48,154 nucleotides of DNA from Caulobacter sp. GTDB lineage: Bacteria > Pseudomonadota > Alphaproteobacteria > Caulobacterales > Caulobacteraceae. Of the stretch, positions 8,753-16,450 are shown one piece after another. The position numbers and the translations under genes were made by a program. Within the stretch, counting starts at the first letter, position 1. Every line of letters begins with the position of its first letter. The notes under the pieces were generated by a model. The model saw only the letters and a list, made by a program, of their open reading frames with translations. It was not told where the DNA came from and searched no databases. Where the stretch lies: contig JAUSMJ010000021.1 in assembly GCA_030645575.1 (NCBI GenBank), forward strand, positions 1 to 48,154, in the 5' to 3' direction.

Positions 8753-11665
8753 GTGTCGTTCCGCACGCTTCTGCGGTCGGGCGTCGCCGCGGCCTGTATC
8801 GTCGGGGTGGCCGCGCCGGCCGTCCTGCCGACCACGGCCGTGGCGGCCCGCCCGCCGCTCGAGGTGCGCACCGCCCAGGCCCGCGACCTGACCAAGATCG
8901 AGTTCCACTGGGCGGGCGGGGCCAGGGTCTCGACCCGCCGCAACGGCCAGACGCTGACCCTGCGCTTCAGCCGCGACGCCCGGCCCGACCTGTCCACGCT
9001 GCGCATCCTGCCGCCGAAATGGCTCAAGGGCGCCGAGCAGCGCCACACGGCCGGCGGCCTGGAGATCGACCTGCTGCTGGCCGACGACGCCGAGGCCAGG
9101 GTCGGGGCGGCGGATGGCGCGATCTACGTCAACCTGTTCGCCCGCCCCGCCGCGCCGGCGCCGGCGGCTGTCGCCGAGGCGGAGGCGGCGCCAGAGCCCG
9201 CGCCCCGCGCCCCGCGTCCCAATCCCCTGCCGGCCGGCGGTGTCGTGCGCATGGCTCCGGAGATCGCCGGGGCCCAGGTTCGCCTGCGCTTCACCTGGGC
9301 CAATCCAGCCGGCGCGGCCCTGTTCCGGCGCGGCGAGGCCGTCTGGCTGGTGTTCGACGCCCCGGCCACGCTGGACGTTTCCAGGGCTCCGCGCGGCGTC
9401 TCGCAATACAGCCGTATCCAGGCGGTCCGGGGCCGCGACTATTCGGCGGTGCGCATCGTCGCCCCGCGCGGCACGCCCGTGTCCATCGTCGGCGAGGGCT
9501 CGACCTGGACCCTGTCGCTGGGGCCTGGCGAGAAGGTCGAGCCGGGCAAGGTCACCGTCGATCGCGACAACGAGACGGCCGAGGCGGCGTTGACCGCGGT
9601 CGTGGCCGGCGCCACGGCGGCGATCTGGATGGACGACCCGGCCGTCGGCGATCGCATCGCCGTGGTCACCGCCCTGGCTCCGTCCAAGGGTCTGGCCTCG
9701 CGCCGCGACTACGTCGAGATGGCCATGCTGCCGACCCTCCAGGGCCTGGCCATCGAGCCCTACGCCACCGACCTGAAGGTCACGGCCGATGGCGATCTGG
9801 TGCGCATCGGCCGGCCCTCGGGCCTGGCGCTGTCGGCCGCCTCGGCCGGCTCTCGCAAAGTCGATGTGGCGACCGGCGCGCCCCAGGCGGCGAGCATGCC
9901 CGGCCTGATCGACGACAGCTGGGCCAGGACCGGCCCGGGTGGCTTCATGGCCCGCTACGGCGCCCTGACCGACGCGGCCGCGCAGGAGTCCGCGAAGGGC
10001 CAGACCGCGCCGGTCGAGGCCCGGCTGGCTCTGGCCCGCTTCCTGGTCGGCGCCGAGCTCAGCTACGAGGCCATCGGCGTGCTCAACAACGCCGCCCGGG
10101 AACAGGAATCGATCCAGGGCAATCCCGAGTTCCGCGGCCTGCGCGGCATCGCCCGCACCCTGGCCGGCCGCGACAAGGAGGCCGAGACCGACTTCGCCAC
10201 CGCGATCCTCGGCGACGACCCGTCGGCCTCGGTCTGGCGCGGCTACCTGGCGGCGCGGGCCGGACAGTGGGCCGACGCCCGCGCCAAGTTCGCCGCGGGG
10301 GCCATCGCCATCGGCCAGTTCTCGCCGGTCTGGAAGGCGCGCTTCCTGCGGTCCGACGCCGAGGCGGCGCTGGAGCTGGGCGACCTGACCGTGGCCCAGT
10401 CGCGCCTCGACGAGGCCCTGGCCGAAACCCTGCCGGCCGCCGAACAGCTGGCCGTGCGGCTGGTGCAGGCGCGCCTGTTCGAGGCCCAGGGGCGCAAGCA
10501 GGGCGCGCTCAACGTCTATCTGGCCATCGCCCGCGCGCCGCTCGACCAGCTGGCGGCCCCGGCGCTGCTGCGCGCCACCCGGATCAGGCAGGAGCTGGAC
10601 CAGATCACCTCGTCCCAGGCGGCGACGGCCTACGACGGCCTGCGCTATCGCTGGCGCGGCGACGCCACCGAGCTGGAAACGATCCGCACCCTGGGCCAGC
10701 TCTATCTGGGCCAGGGCCGCTATCGCGAGGCGCTGGAGGCCCTGCGCTCGGCCGGAACGCGCCTGCCGGACCTGCCGCAGGCGGTGCAGCTGCAGGCCGA
10801 CCTGGCGGGCGCCTTCCGCGCCCTGTTCCTCGACGGCATGGCCGACGGGCTCGAGCCGATCCAGTCGCTGGCCCTGTTCCAGGACTTCCAGGAGCTGACC
10901 CCGCCCGGCGCCGACGGCGACCTGATGGTGCGCAAGATGGTTCGGCGCCTGGTCGACGTCGATCTGCTGACCGACGCGGCCAGGCTGCTGCAGTACCAGG
11001 TCGAGAACCGCCTCGACGGCGTGCCCAAGGCCCAGGTCTCGACCGACCTGGCCCTGATCTACCTGATGGACCGCAAGCCCGAGCAGGCGCTGCTGGCGAT
11101 CAACGGCTCGCGCACCACGGTGCTGCCCGCCGCGCTGAACAGCGAGCGGCGCATCCTGACCGCCCGCGCCCTGATGGCGCTGGGCCGGCTCGACGCCGCG
11201 GCCGAGATCATCGAGCCCGACGCCTCGGCCGACGCCCAGGACGTGCGGGCCGAGATCGCCTGGAAGGGCCACGCCTGGGCCCTGGCCGGCTCGCTGTTCG
11301 AACGCACGATGGGCGATCGCTGGAAGAGCGCGCCGCCGCTGCGCCCGGACGAGGAGTCGAAGCTGCTGCGGGCCGGCGTGGCCTACAGCCTGGCCGGCGA
11401 CGACGCGTCCCTGACCCGGCTGCGCGACCGCTACGCCGGCTATTTCGAACTGGCCCGCAATCCCGAGGCCCTGCGCGTGGCGTTCGCCGGCGTCGATGGC
11501 GGGGCGCTGACGGCCAACGACTTCAGCCGCGCGGTGGCCGACAACGAAGGCTTCGCCGGCTGGGTGTCGAAGATGAAGGCCCGTTTCCGCGACAAGCCCG
11601 CGCCGGTGGGGCCGGCGGTCGCCCGGGCGGCGGCCGCGGTGGCGGCGGGGGCCGCAAGGGGATAG
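8753..11665 (+). CDS. Large exported TPR protein of the fliLM operon
   Basis: The protein has 970 residues with a GTG start immediately after the previous stop codon. A signal peptide (about 1-31, ending AVA) suggests a periplasmic location. Residues about 34-130 resemble an AMIN-like beta domain. The C-terminal two thirds is helical with tetratricopeptide-type repeats (for example LALARFLVGAELSYEAIGVL and LGQLYLGQGRYREALEALRS). Such TPR proteins follow motE-like genes in several alphaproteobacteria, but I know of no defined function. Its last 25 or so codons differ from the second copy of its 3-prime end at 12291-12369, which reads DKPAPVGPARR then stop, so the present C-terminus may not be the ancestral one. 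Confidence 0.8.
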   Translation: MSFRTLLRSGVAAACIVGVAAPAVLPTTAVAARPPLEVRTAQARDLTKIEFHWAGGARVSTRRNGQTLTLRFSRDARPDLSTLRILPPKWLKGAEQRHTAGGLEIDLLLADDAEARVGAADGAIYVNLFARPAAPAPAAVAEAEAAPEPAPRAPRPNPLPAGGVVRMAPEIAGAQVRLRFTWANPAGAALFRRGEAVWLVFDAPATLDVSRAPRGVSQYSRIQAVRGRDYSAVRIVAPRGTPVSIVGEGSTWTLSLGPGEKVEPGKVTVDRDNETAEAALTAVVAGATAAIWMDDPAVGDRIAVVTALAPSKGLASRRDYVEMAMLPTLQGLAIEPYATDLKVTADGDLVRIGRPSGLALSAASAGSRKVDVATGAPQAASMPGLIDDSWARTGPGGFMARYGALTDAAAQESAKGQTAPVEARLALARFLVGAELSYEAIGVLNNAAREQESIQGNPEFRGLRGIARTLAGRDKEAETDFATAILGDDPSASVWRGYLAARAGQWADARAKFAAGAIAIGQFSPVWKARFLRSDAEAALELGDLTVAQSRLDEALAETLPAAEQLAVRLVQARLFEAQGRKQGALNVYLAIARAPLDQLAAPALLRATRIRQELDQITSSQAATAYDGLRYRWRGDATELETIRTLGQLYLGQGRYREALEALRSAGTRLPDLPQAVQLQADLAGAFRALFLDGMADGLEPIQSLALFQDFQELTPPGADGDLMVRKMVRRLVDVDLLTDAARLLQYQVENRLDGVPKAQVSTDLALIYLMDRKPEQALLAINGSRTTVLPAALNSERRILTARALMALGRLDAAAEIIEPDASADAQDVRAEIAWKGHAWALAGSLFERTMGDRWKSAPPLRPDEESKLLRAGVAYSLAGDDASLTRLRDRYAGYFELARNPEALRVAFAGVDGGALTANDFSRAVADNEGFAGWVSKMKARFRDKPAPVGPAVARAAAAVAAGAARG
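11538..11616 (+). repeat. Left copy of 79-bp direct repeat (TPR gene 3-prime end)
   Basis: This segment of the TPR gene encodes DNEGFAGWVSKMKARFRD and the following residues. It recurs ungapped at 12291-12369 with 6 mismatches in 79, nearly all synonymous. The two copies are 753 bp apart and enclose the brnT-brnA genes. Confidence 0.9.
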
Positions 11666-11681
11666 CCGGGCCAAAACAGCG

Positions 11682-11710
11682 TTGATTGTGTACACATTTA
11701 TGGATACATA
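11682..11710 (+). promoter_or_regulatory. Promoter/operator of brnTA
   Basis: The region is conspicuously AT-rich between two GC-rich genes. It contains a perfect 10-bp palindrome TGTGTACACA (11687-11696), a possible -35 TTGATT (11682-11687) and, 17 bp on, a weak -10 TACATA (11705-11710). BrnA antitoxins autorepress their promoters, so the palindrome is a reasonable operator. The -10 lies only 4 bp before the brnT ATG, so brnT may be leaderless. Confidence 0.45.
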
Positions 11711-11714
11711 GTCG

Positions 11715-12017
11715 ATGATCTTCGAATGGGATGAGGCCAAGCGGCTCGCCAATCTCGAAAAGCACGGGGTCGATTTTCGCGTCGCGGCCTTCATCTTCGA
11801 AGGGCCGGTGTTGGAGGCCCCTGATGGACGAGAGGACTATGGCGAGGCTCGGCTGAAGGCGATCGGCCTGGACGGCGAGGACGCCTACATCGTCGTCTAC
11901 ACCTGGCGTGAAGAGCGCCGCCGGATCATCAGCGCCTGGAAGGCGGGACGACATGAGCGACAGCAATACAAAGCGATACTCGCTGGACGAACTGAAGGCG
12001 ATGAGGGCGCGCGGTGA
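11715..12017 (+). CDS. brnT: BrnT-family toxin
   Basis: The 100-residue protein matches BrnT ribonuclease toxins: the N-terminus IFEWDEAKRLANLEKHGVDF is the family signature (FEWDxxKxxxNxxKHGVxF). RREDYGEARLKAIG-like and ERRRIISAWKAGRHE segments follow in the expected order; the usual ISARRAxxxE motif reads ISAWKAGRHE here. BrnT degrades RNA and is neutralised by BrnA. The start is fixed by the family N-terminus although no Shine-Dalgarno sequence is visible. The gene overlaps brnA by 65 bp, more than usual, because the toxin has a slightly long C-terminus. Confidence 0.9.
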   Translation: MIFEWDEAKRLANLEKHGVDFRVAAFIFEGPVLEAPDGREDYGEARLKAIGLDGEDAYIVVYTWREERRRIISAWKAGRHERQQYKAILAGRTEGDEGAR

Positions 12018-12243
12018 CGCGGTCGAAACCGCGCCGGGCGCACCGGAGGTCGCGTTGGATGCCGCGTTCTGGCGCAACGCCCGTCTGGTCATGCCTGACT
12101 CGCAGCGGAAGACTTCGATCCATCTGCGGGTCGATCCCGATGTGCTGGGCTGGTTCCGGGAGGGGGGCAAGGGTCACCTGAGCCGGATGAACGCGGTGCT
12201 GAAAGCCTACGTGGACGCCCAGCGGCGCAAACGCTCGGCCTGA
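11953..12243 (+). CDS. brnA: BrnA-family antitoxin
   Basis: The 96-residue protein has the BrnA layout. An N-terminal toxin-binding part (KRYSLDELKAMRARGD) is followed by a C-terminal ribbon-helix-helix DNA-binding domain (KTSIHLRVDPDVLGWFRE, then the MNAVLKAYVDAQRR helix). The ATG at 11953 was chosen over a GTG at 11908 because the family N-terminus begins there. It lies within the end of brnT, giving translational coupling. It is followed 12 bp later by a strong hairpin. Confidence 0.9.
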   Translation: MSDSNTKRYSLDELKAMRARGDAVETAPGAPEVALDAAFWRNARLVMPDSQRKTSIHLRVDPDVLGWFREGGKGHLSRMNAVLKAYVDAQRRKRSA

Positions 12244-12255
12244 CGGCAACCGTTC

Positions 12256-12282
12256 GGGACAGACACCAAGAGTGTCTGTCCC
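12256..12282 (+). terminator. Perfect 11-bp hairpin after brnA
   Basis: GGGACAGACAC, loop CAAGA, then GTGTCTGTCCC forms an uninterrupted 11-bp stem. There is no following T-run, so it is an atypical terminator. It could equally be the remnant of a palindromic repeat, since related GGGGACA-type arms occur at 34153, 35355 and 36522. Confidence 0.6.
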
Positions 12283-12290
12283 AGTCGCTC

Positions 12291-12369
12291 CCGACAACGA
12301 AGGCTTCGCCGGCTGGGTGTCGAAGATGAACGCGCGTTTTCGGGACAAACCAGCGCCGGTGGGGCCGGC
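12291..12369 (+). repeat. Right copy of 79-bp direct repeat (displaced TPR gene end)
   Basis: The copy matches 11538-11616 at 73 of 79 positions without gaps. In the TPR frame it reads DNEGFAGWVSKMNARFRD then KPAPVGPARR and a stop at 12378-12380. The changes are almost all at third positions, so this copy evolved as coding sequence in its past. It has no start codon or ribosome site of its own. Confidence 0.9.
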
Positions 12370-12407
12370 CCGGCGCTGACGCGGACGGCGCGGATCACTC
12401 AGCAAGT

Positions 12408-13166
12408 CTATGCGGGCGAAATCGCCAGAGTTTCCCCGGCGCGCTCGGCCATTCGCTTTGCCAAGACGACCTGGCTTACGTTGATCACGACGCCGAGAAA
12501 CCCCACGAGTATGGCATCGATAGTTAGCATGGAGATTGCGAGCCAGGGCGCACGTCCGACCGCGCCGTAGCCCAACGCATAGTGGGCCGCCATAAGGGGC
12601 AGTGGCGCCAAGATCATAAGCGCAAGACCCCAAAAAATTGATCCCCAGGCACGACGGAATGATGATTTCAAGGTCGCTCGCGGGTCTCCCAGCGCAGCGC
12701 CGACTGCCCACGGCACAATGATCAAGCTTATCGGAAAGGTTGCGACGGTAAAAATTGCCATCCCGGTGGCGGCGATTCTGCGGTCCACTCCAGCCAAGTG
12801 AAGAAGGTCGCCGCCAAAGATGATCAGCAAGCCCAGGCTGGCGCTGAACACGAAAAACGCTGTGTATCTTCGCACGGCTGATCGATCGAAGGCCATCGCG
12901 TCCTTCGGCGACCCGGTAACGATGAAGCGCGCAGTCCAGTATCCCAGCAGGACGATCCAGCCCACTTTGAGACTTCCCGCTATCATTCGCGCCGGATCGT
13001 GGCCCGCAGCCTTCATTCCCGCGAAGCTCGCATAAAAGCCCGTCCGCCACTCCACCACGTGCTGCAAACCTTCGACGCCAATGATGGCCGCCGCGAGAAT
13101 CGGGATCGCGACCAGAAACCGCCAGGCTCCCGCATAGGTCTGGCGCAAGGCCGTCCCGAAATTCAT
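12408..13166 (-). CDS. Integral membrane protein of unknown family
   Basis: The 252-residue protein is strongly hydrophobic, with about six membrane segments (near residues 18-38, 62-78, 96-116, 128-155, 178-200 and 210-235). The start at 13166 (MNFGTALRQTYAGAWRF) was preferred over 13193 because a GGGGAG site precedes it. The base composition is a little lower in GC than the flagellar genes around it and the gene interrupts the flagellar block, so it may be a later arrival. No catalytic motif is seen. The overall look resembles a YciC/DUF-type membrane protein, but I do not recognise a family. Confidence 0.6.
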   Translation of the reverse strand: MNFGTALRQTYAGAWRFLVAIPILAAAIIGVEGLQHVVEWRTGFYASFAGMKAAGHDPARMIAGSLKVGWIVLLGYWTARFIVTGSPKDAMAFDRSAVRRYTAFFVFSASLGLLIIFGGDLLHLAGVDRRIAATGMAIFTVATFPISLIIVPWAVGAALGDPRATLKSSFRRAWGSIFWGLALMILAPLPLMAAHYALGYGAVGRAPWLAISMLTIDAILVGFLGVVINVSQVVLAKRMAERAGETLAISPA

Positions 13167-13378
13167 GGATACTCCCCGCGACCTATCGCCCATCGTTCAG
13201 ATAGGCTCGAGGCCTGTTACCCACAAGCTCTGATTGCACCGACCTTCAGCGAGTGCATCGTCGGCGTTCTGGATTCAGCGCCGGTGTCCATGCTCCACCT
13301 CAAACATCGCGCCGAACTCCACCGTTGGCAGCGGGGGATTCACCCCCACTCAAAGTCGACATCGCACCACGACGGCTT

Positions 13379-14185
13379 CTACCCCGGCGGGACCTGGTGA
13401 AAGCTCTCGACCAGGCTCCCCGCCACCAGCCGCCAGCCATCGACCAGCACGAAGAAGATCAGCTTGAACGGCAGGCTGACCACCACGGGCGGCAGCATCA
13501 TCATGCCCATGCTCATCAGCACGCTGGCCACCACCAGGTCGATGACCAGGAACGGCACGAACAGCAGGAAGCCGATCTCGAAGGCGCGCTTCAGCTCGCT
13601 GATCATGAAGGCGGGGGTGACCACGCGGATCGGCGTGTCCTGCAGGGTGGCGGGCCTGTCGATCTTCGACAGCCGCACGAACAGAGCCAGATCCTCCCTG
13701 TCGACCTGGGCCAGCATGAACTGTTTCACCGGGTCGCCGGCGGCCTCGAACGCCTGGGGCAGCTCCATCTGCTTGTCGAGCAGGGGTCGCACGCCCTCGT
13801 CATAGCTGCGCTGCAGGGTCGGGCCCATGACGATGGCTGTGAGGAAGAGGGCGAGGCTGATCAGCACCGCGTTGGGCGGGCTCTGCTGCAGGCCCAGCGC
13901 CGTGCGCAGCAGGCTCAGCACCACCGTGATGCGCACGAAGCTGGTGGTCATGATGACGATCGACGGGGCCAGCGACAGCACCGTCAGCAGGCCGATCAGC
14001 TGGACGACGCGCTCGGTCAGGCCCGCGCCCGTGCCCAGGTCGATGTTGACCGCCTGGGCCAGGGCCGCGGCGGGCACGACCAGGCTGGCCACGGTCACGC
14101 CCAGCGACAGCAACGCCGCCCGGCGCAGGTCCTGGCGGTCGACCTTGATCACGGCCTTGACGAGGCGGGTTAGGGCGGCGCGCAT
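13379..14185 (-). CDS. fliP: Flagellar export gate protein FliP
   Basis: FliP forms the core of the type III export gate with FliQ and FliR. The 268-residue protein has a cleavable signal (about 1-43), the FliP signature (LSLAPSIVIMTTSFVRITVV then LSLLRTALGLQQSPPN), a large hydrophilic loop and the C-terminal membrane hairpin (SVLMSMGMMMLPPVVVSLPF, ending FKLIFFVLVDGWRL). The start shares one base with the fliO stop (TGATG), so translation is coupled. Confidence 0.97.
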   Translation of the reverse strand: MRAALTRLVKAVIKVDRQDLRRAALLSLGVTVASLVVPAAALAQAVNIDLGTGAGLTERVVQLIGLLTVLSLAPSIVIMTTSFVRITVVLSLLRTALGLQQSPPNAVLISLALFLTAIVMGPTLQRSYDEGVRPLLDKQMELPQAFEAAGDPVKQFMLAQVDREDLALFVRLSKIDRPATLQDTPIRVVTPAFMISELKRAFEIGFLLFVPFLVIDLVVASVLMSMGMMMLPPVVVSLPFKLIFFVLVDGWRLVAGSLVESFHQVPPG

Positions 14186-14481
14186 CAGGCGGCGGTCTCC
14201 GGGATTTTGCGGCGGCGGGCGGGGGGCTTGAGGGTTTCCAGCGTGCGCCCCTCGCCCAGCAGGATCAGCCGCTCCTCGTCGTCGAGCCGCACCAGCACCA
14301 GCCGGCGGGCGGGATCGAGCACCAGGGTCTCGACCAGGGTCAGGCGGCGTTCCTTGCGGGTCATTTGCAGGCGCGACATCGCCTCCGGTCCGAACCGCCG
14401 CATGCCCCAGCCGGCCAGCAAGACCAGCCCGATCGTCACCAGCAGGGCGAAGACGGCGCGAAGGATTTCGACGAAGTCCAT
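14185..14481 (-). CDS. fliO: Flagellar export assembly protein FliO
   Basis: FliO helps FliP assemble into the export gate. The 98-residue protein has one membrane helix (about residues 7-25) and a cytoplasmic domain with the typical ERRLTLVETLVLDPARRLVL pattern. The start at 14481 (MDFVEILRAVFALL) is favoured over the longer frame at 14523. If the CtrA box at 14541 directs transcription to the left, the RNA would begin near 14506, downstream of the longer start. Confidence 0.85.
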   Translation of the reverse strand: MDFVEILRAVFALLVTIGLVLLAGWGMRRFGPEAMSRLQMTRKERRLTLVETLVLDPARRLVLVRLDDEERLILLGEGRTLETLKPPARRRKIPETAA

Positions 14482-14540
14482 GGGAGGGGGCTCGGAAGCA
14501 GGGCGCCGGAACAGCGGGCCCATGCTCTGCCCTGCAACCC

Positions 14541-14556
14541 TTAAGGTGCGATTAAC
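14541..14556. promoter_or_regulatory. CtrA box between fliO and flgB
   Basis: TTAAGGTGCGATTAAC matches the CtrA consensus TTAA-N7-TTAAC exactly. It lies in the only gap between divergent fliO-fliP and flgB-flgC-fliE. The TTAA halves read the same on both strands, so one site could serve both promoters. CtrA control of early flagellar genes is well established in Caulobacter. Confidence 0.8.
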
Positions 14557-14580
14557 CCTGTTTGTTCACCATGTCCGGCG

Positions 14581-15003
14581 ATGGACATTTCCGGCATCCC
14601 GCTGTTCGCGATGCTCCGCCAGCGCCTGGGCTACCTGGGCGAGCGGCAGAGAGTCATCGCCCAGAACGTGGCCAACGCCGACACGCCCGGCTACGCCCCG
14701 CGCGACCTGAAGGCCTTCACCTTCTCGGCCCAGGTCCAGTCCCAGGCGGGGATGGCGATGGCGCAGCCGTCCCAGACGGCGGCTGGCCATCTGCCCGGAA
14801 CGGTGCGGCGATCGGGCGGGGCGGGCGCTTTCCGCTCGGCTGTCATGCCGGACTCGGAGACCACCCTCGACGGCAACAAGGTCGTCCTCGAGGACCAGAT
14901 GATCAAGATGAGCGAGTCGCGGATGGAGTACGAAGCCGCGATCGGATTCTATCAGAAATCCATGGCCCTGCTGCGGATGGCCGCCCGTCCGCCGGGCCGT
15001 TGA
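14581..15003 (+). CDS. flgB: Proximal rod protein FlgB
   Basis: FlgB is a rod subunit near the MS-ring. The 140-residue protein starts with the conserved SGIPLFAMLRQRLGYLGERQ and RVIAQNVANADTPGYAPRDL segments and ends with the KMSESRMEYEAAIGFYQKSM helix. No ribosome site precedes the ATG, and the CtrA box ends only 25 bp upstream. The messenger may therefore begin at or close to the start codon. First of flgB-flgC-fliE. Confidence 0.96.
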   Translation: MDISGIPLFAMLRQRLGYLGERQRVIAQNVANADTPGYAPRDLKAFTFSAQVQSQAGMAMAQPSQTAAGHLPGTVRRSGGAGAFRSAVMPDSETTLDGNKVVLEDQMIKMSESRMEYEAAIGFYQKSMALLRMAARPPGR

Positions 15004-15014
15004 GCGAGGACTAG

Positions 15015-15434
15015 ATGGCCGAGATCCGATCCCAGTCCGATGCGGCCATGGCCGTCGCCGCGTCCGGCATGCGCGCCCAGCAGTCGCGCATGCGGATCAT
15101 CGCCGAGAATCTGGCCAACGCCAATTCGACGGCCCGCACGGCCGGTGGCGATCCCTACCGCCGCCAGACGCCGGTGTTCCAGCCCAAGGCCGTCGGTGGC
15201 GGCGAGGGCGTGTCGATGAGCCGGGTCGAGGCCGACTCGAGCGCGTTCCGCTCGACGTTCGATCCCGGCCATCCGGCCGCCGACCCCCAGGGGTATGTGA
15301 AGCTGCCCAATGTCGATCCGCTGATCGAGGCGCTCGATATGAAGGACGCCCAGCGGGCCTACGAGGCCAACCTCAACGTCATCGAGACGGCGCGCGCGAT
15401 GGAGATGCGCACCCTCGACCTGCTCAGGAAATAG
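15015..15434 (+). CDS. flgC: Proximal rod protein FlgC
   Basis: FlgC is another rod subunit. The 139-residue protein has the N-terminal helix AVAASGMRAQQSRMRIIAEN, the LANANST motif, the GYVKLPNVDPLIE segment typical of FlgC and the C-terminal MKDAQRAYEANLNVIETARA helix. It follows flgB by 11 bp and precedes fliE by 11 bp. Confidence 0.97.
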   Translation: MAEIRSQSDAAMAVAASGMRAQQSRMRIIAENLANANSTARTAGGDPYRRQTPVFQPKAVGGGEGVSMSRVEADSSAFRSTFDPGHPAADPQGYVKLPNVDPLIEALDMKDAQRAYEANLNVIETARAMEMRTLDLLRK

Positions 15435-15445
15435 GGGCGTAAGCC

Positions 15446-15751
15446 ATGATGACCGCCCTTGCCGCCGCCAAGGCCTATGCCGCCGCCGGAAGCGGCGCGC
15501 CCCTGGCCGGCGCGGCCCCGGCCGCCGCTGGCGGGCAGGATTTCGGCGACCTGCTCCAGTCGGTGATGAGCAACGCCATGCAGGCGTCGAAGTCCGCCGA
15601 GACCCAGATGGCCGCCCAGGTGGCGGGCAAGGCCGAGCTGATCGACGTGGTCACCGCCATCTCCTCGGCCGAGGCCAGCCTCGAGACGGTCATGGCCGTG
15701 CGCGACCAGGTGATTTCGGCCTATCAGGAAATCATGCGGATGCCGATCTAG
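15446..15751 (+). CDS. fliE: MS-ring/rod junction protein FliE
   Basis: FliE joins the MS-ring to the rod. The 101-residue protein has an alanine-rich N-terminus and the conserved FliE core ([20 protein letters not shown], then [20 protein letters not shown] and [18 protein letters not shown]). This is the usual third gene after flgB-flgC. Confidence 0.95.
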   Translation: MMTALAAAKAYAAAGSGAPLAGAAPAAAGGQDFGDLLQSVMSNAMQASKSAETQMAAQVAGKAELIDVVTAISSAEASLETVMAVRDQVISAYQEIMRMPI

Positions 15752-15888
15752 GGCTCGCCGCGAACCTGAACGTCACATAACGACGCGCTCAGGTCGGGCT
15801 CAGGTCCGGCCTGTCATCTTCACCCTCGTCAAGTCCCGCTCCCCCCGGATCGTCCGGGTGTCTGGGACCTCCCGAAGGAGTGAAGACC

Positions 15889-16389
15889 ATGAAAAAGTTC
15901 CTCGCCGCCGCCGCCGCCGTGGCCACCATCGCCGGCGCCGCCGGCGCCGCCTCCGCCCAGCCGTACGGCGGCCCGGACCGCCCCCGCTACGACGGCGCCT
16001 ATGGCGGCCAGCACCAGCCCGACGGCGGTTACCGTGGCGACTACCGTGGCGGCTATGGCGCGAACGCCATCGACGCCAAGCAGACCGTCGTCGCCATGCG
16101 CATCAACCGCGGCGAGCGGATGGGCGCCCTGACCCGTCGCGAGGCCCGCAATCTGCGCATCGAACTCTGGCAGGTCGCCGACCTGGAGCGCACGTTCCGC
16201 ATGAGCCGCGGCCTCGACCGCCGCGAAGTGCGCATCCTGAACAACCGTCTCGACCGGCTGGATAGCGTGATCGTGGCCCAGATCCGGGACTCCCGTGACG
16301 GCGGCCGCTACGGCCAGGGCTACGGCCAGGGCTACGGCGACCGGGGCTACGGCGATCGCGGCTACGGTGATCGCTACGACCGCGACTAG
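15889..16389 (+). CDS. Secreted Gly/Tyr-rich repeat protein
   Basis: The 166-residue protein has a clear signal peptide (KKFLAAAAAVATIAGAAGAA then SAQ). A helical central region (about residues 70-130, rich in R/E/L) follows. The tail is made of YGQGYG and YGDRG repeats that end in DRYDRD. The ATG at 15889 is preceded by GAAGGAG, so it is preferred to a GTG 9 bases earlier. It may be a periplasmic or surface protein of the glycine/arginine-rich type common in this order. No function is recognised. A strong terminator follows. Confidence 0.75.
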   Translation: MKKFLAAAAAVATIAGAAGAASAQPYGGPDRPRYDGAYGGQHQPDGGYRGDYRGGYGANAIDAKQTVVAMRINRGERMGALTRREARNLRIELWQVADLERTFRMSRGLDRREVRILNNRLDRLDSVIVAQIRDSRDGGRYGQGYGQGYGDRGYGDRGYGDRYDRD

Positions 16390-16417
16390 CCGGCCACACC
16401 AGCAATCCCCGCGGGAG

Positions 16418-16441
16418 GGGGCGGCGCGAGCCGCCCCTTTT
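16418..16441. terminator. Rho-independent terminator, bidirectional
   Basis: GGGGCGGC, loop GCGA, GCCGCCCC, then TTTT. It sits between the end of the secreted repeat protein gene and the end of the convergent kinase gene, so it can serve the plus strand well and the minus strand less well. Confidence 0.85.
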
Positions 16442-16450
16442 CGCATGGCG

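Noticed and set aside
7448..11794. Antisense open frame of 1448 codons across the motE-like and TPR genes, and a 1401-codon frame on the plus strand
   Set aside because: Both are made of Arg/Gly/Pro/Ala-rich strings that arise when a very GC-rich gene is read in another frame; the TPR and MotE frames have signal peptides and family features.
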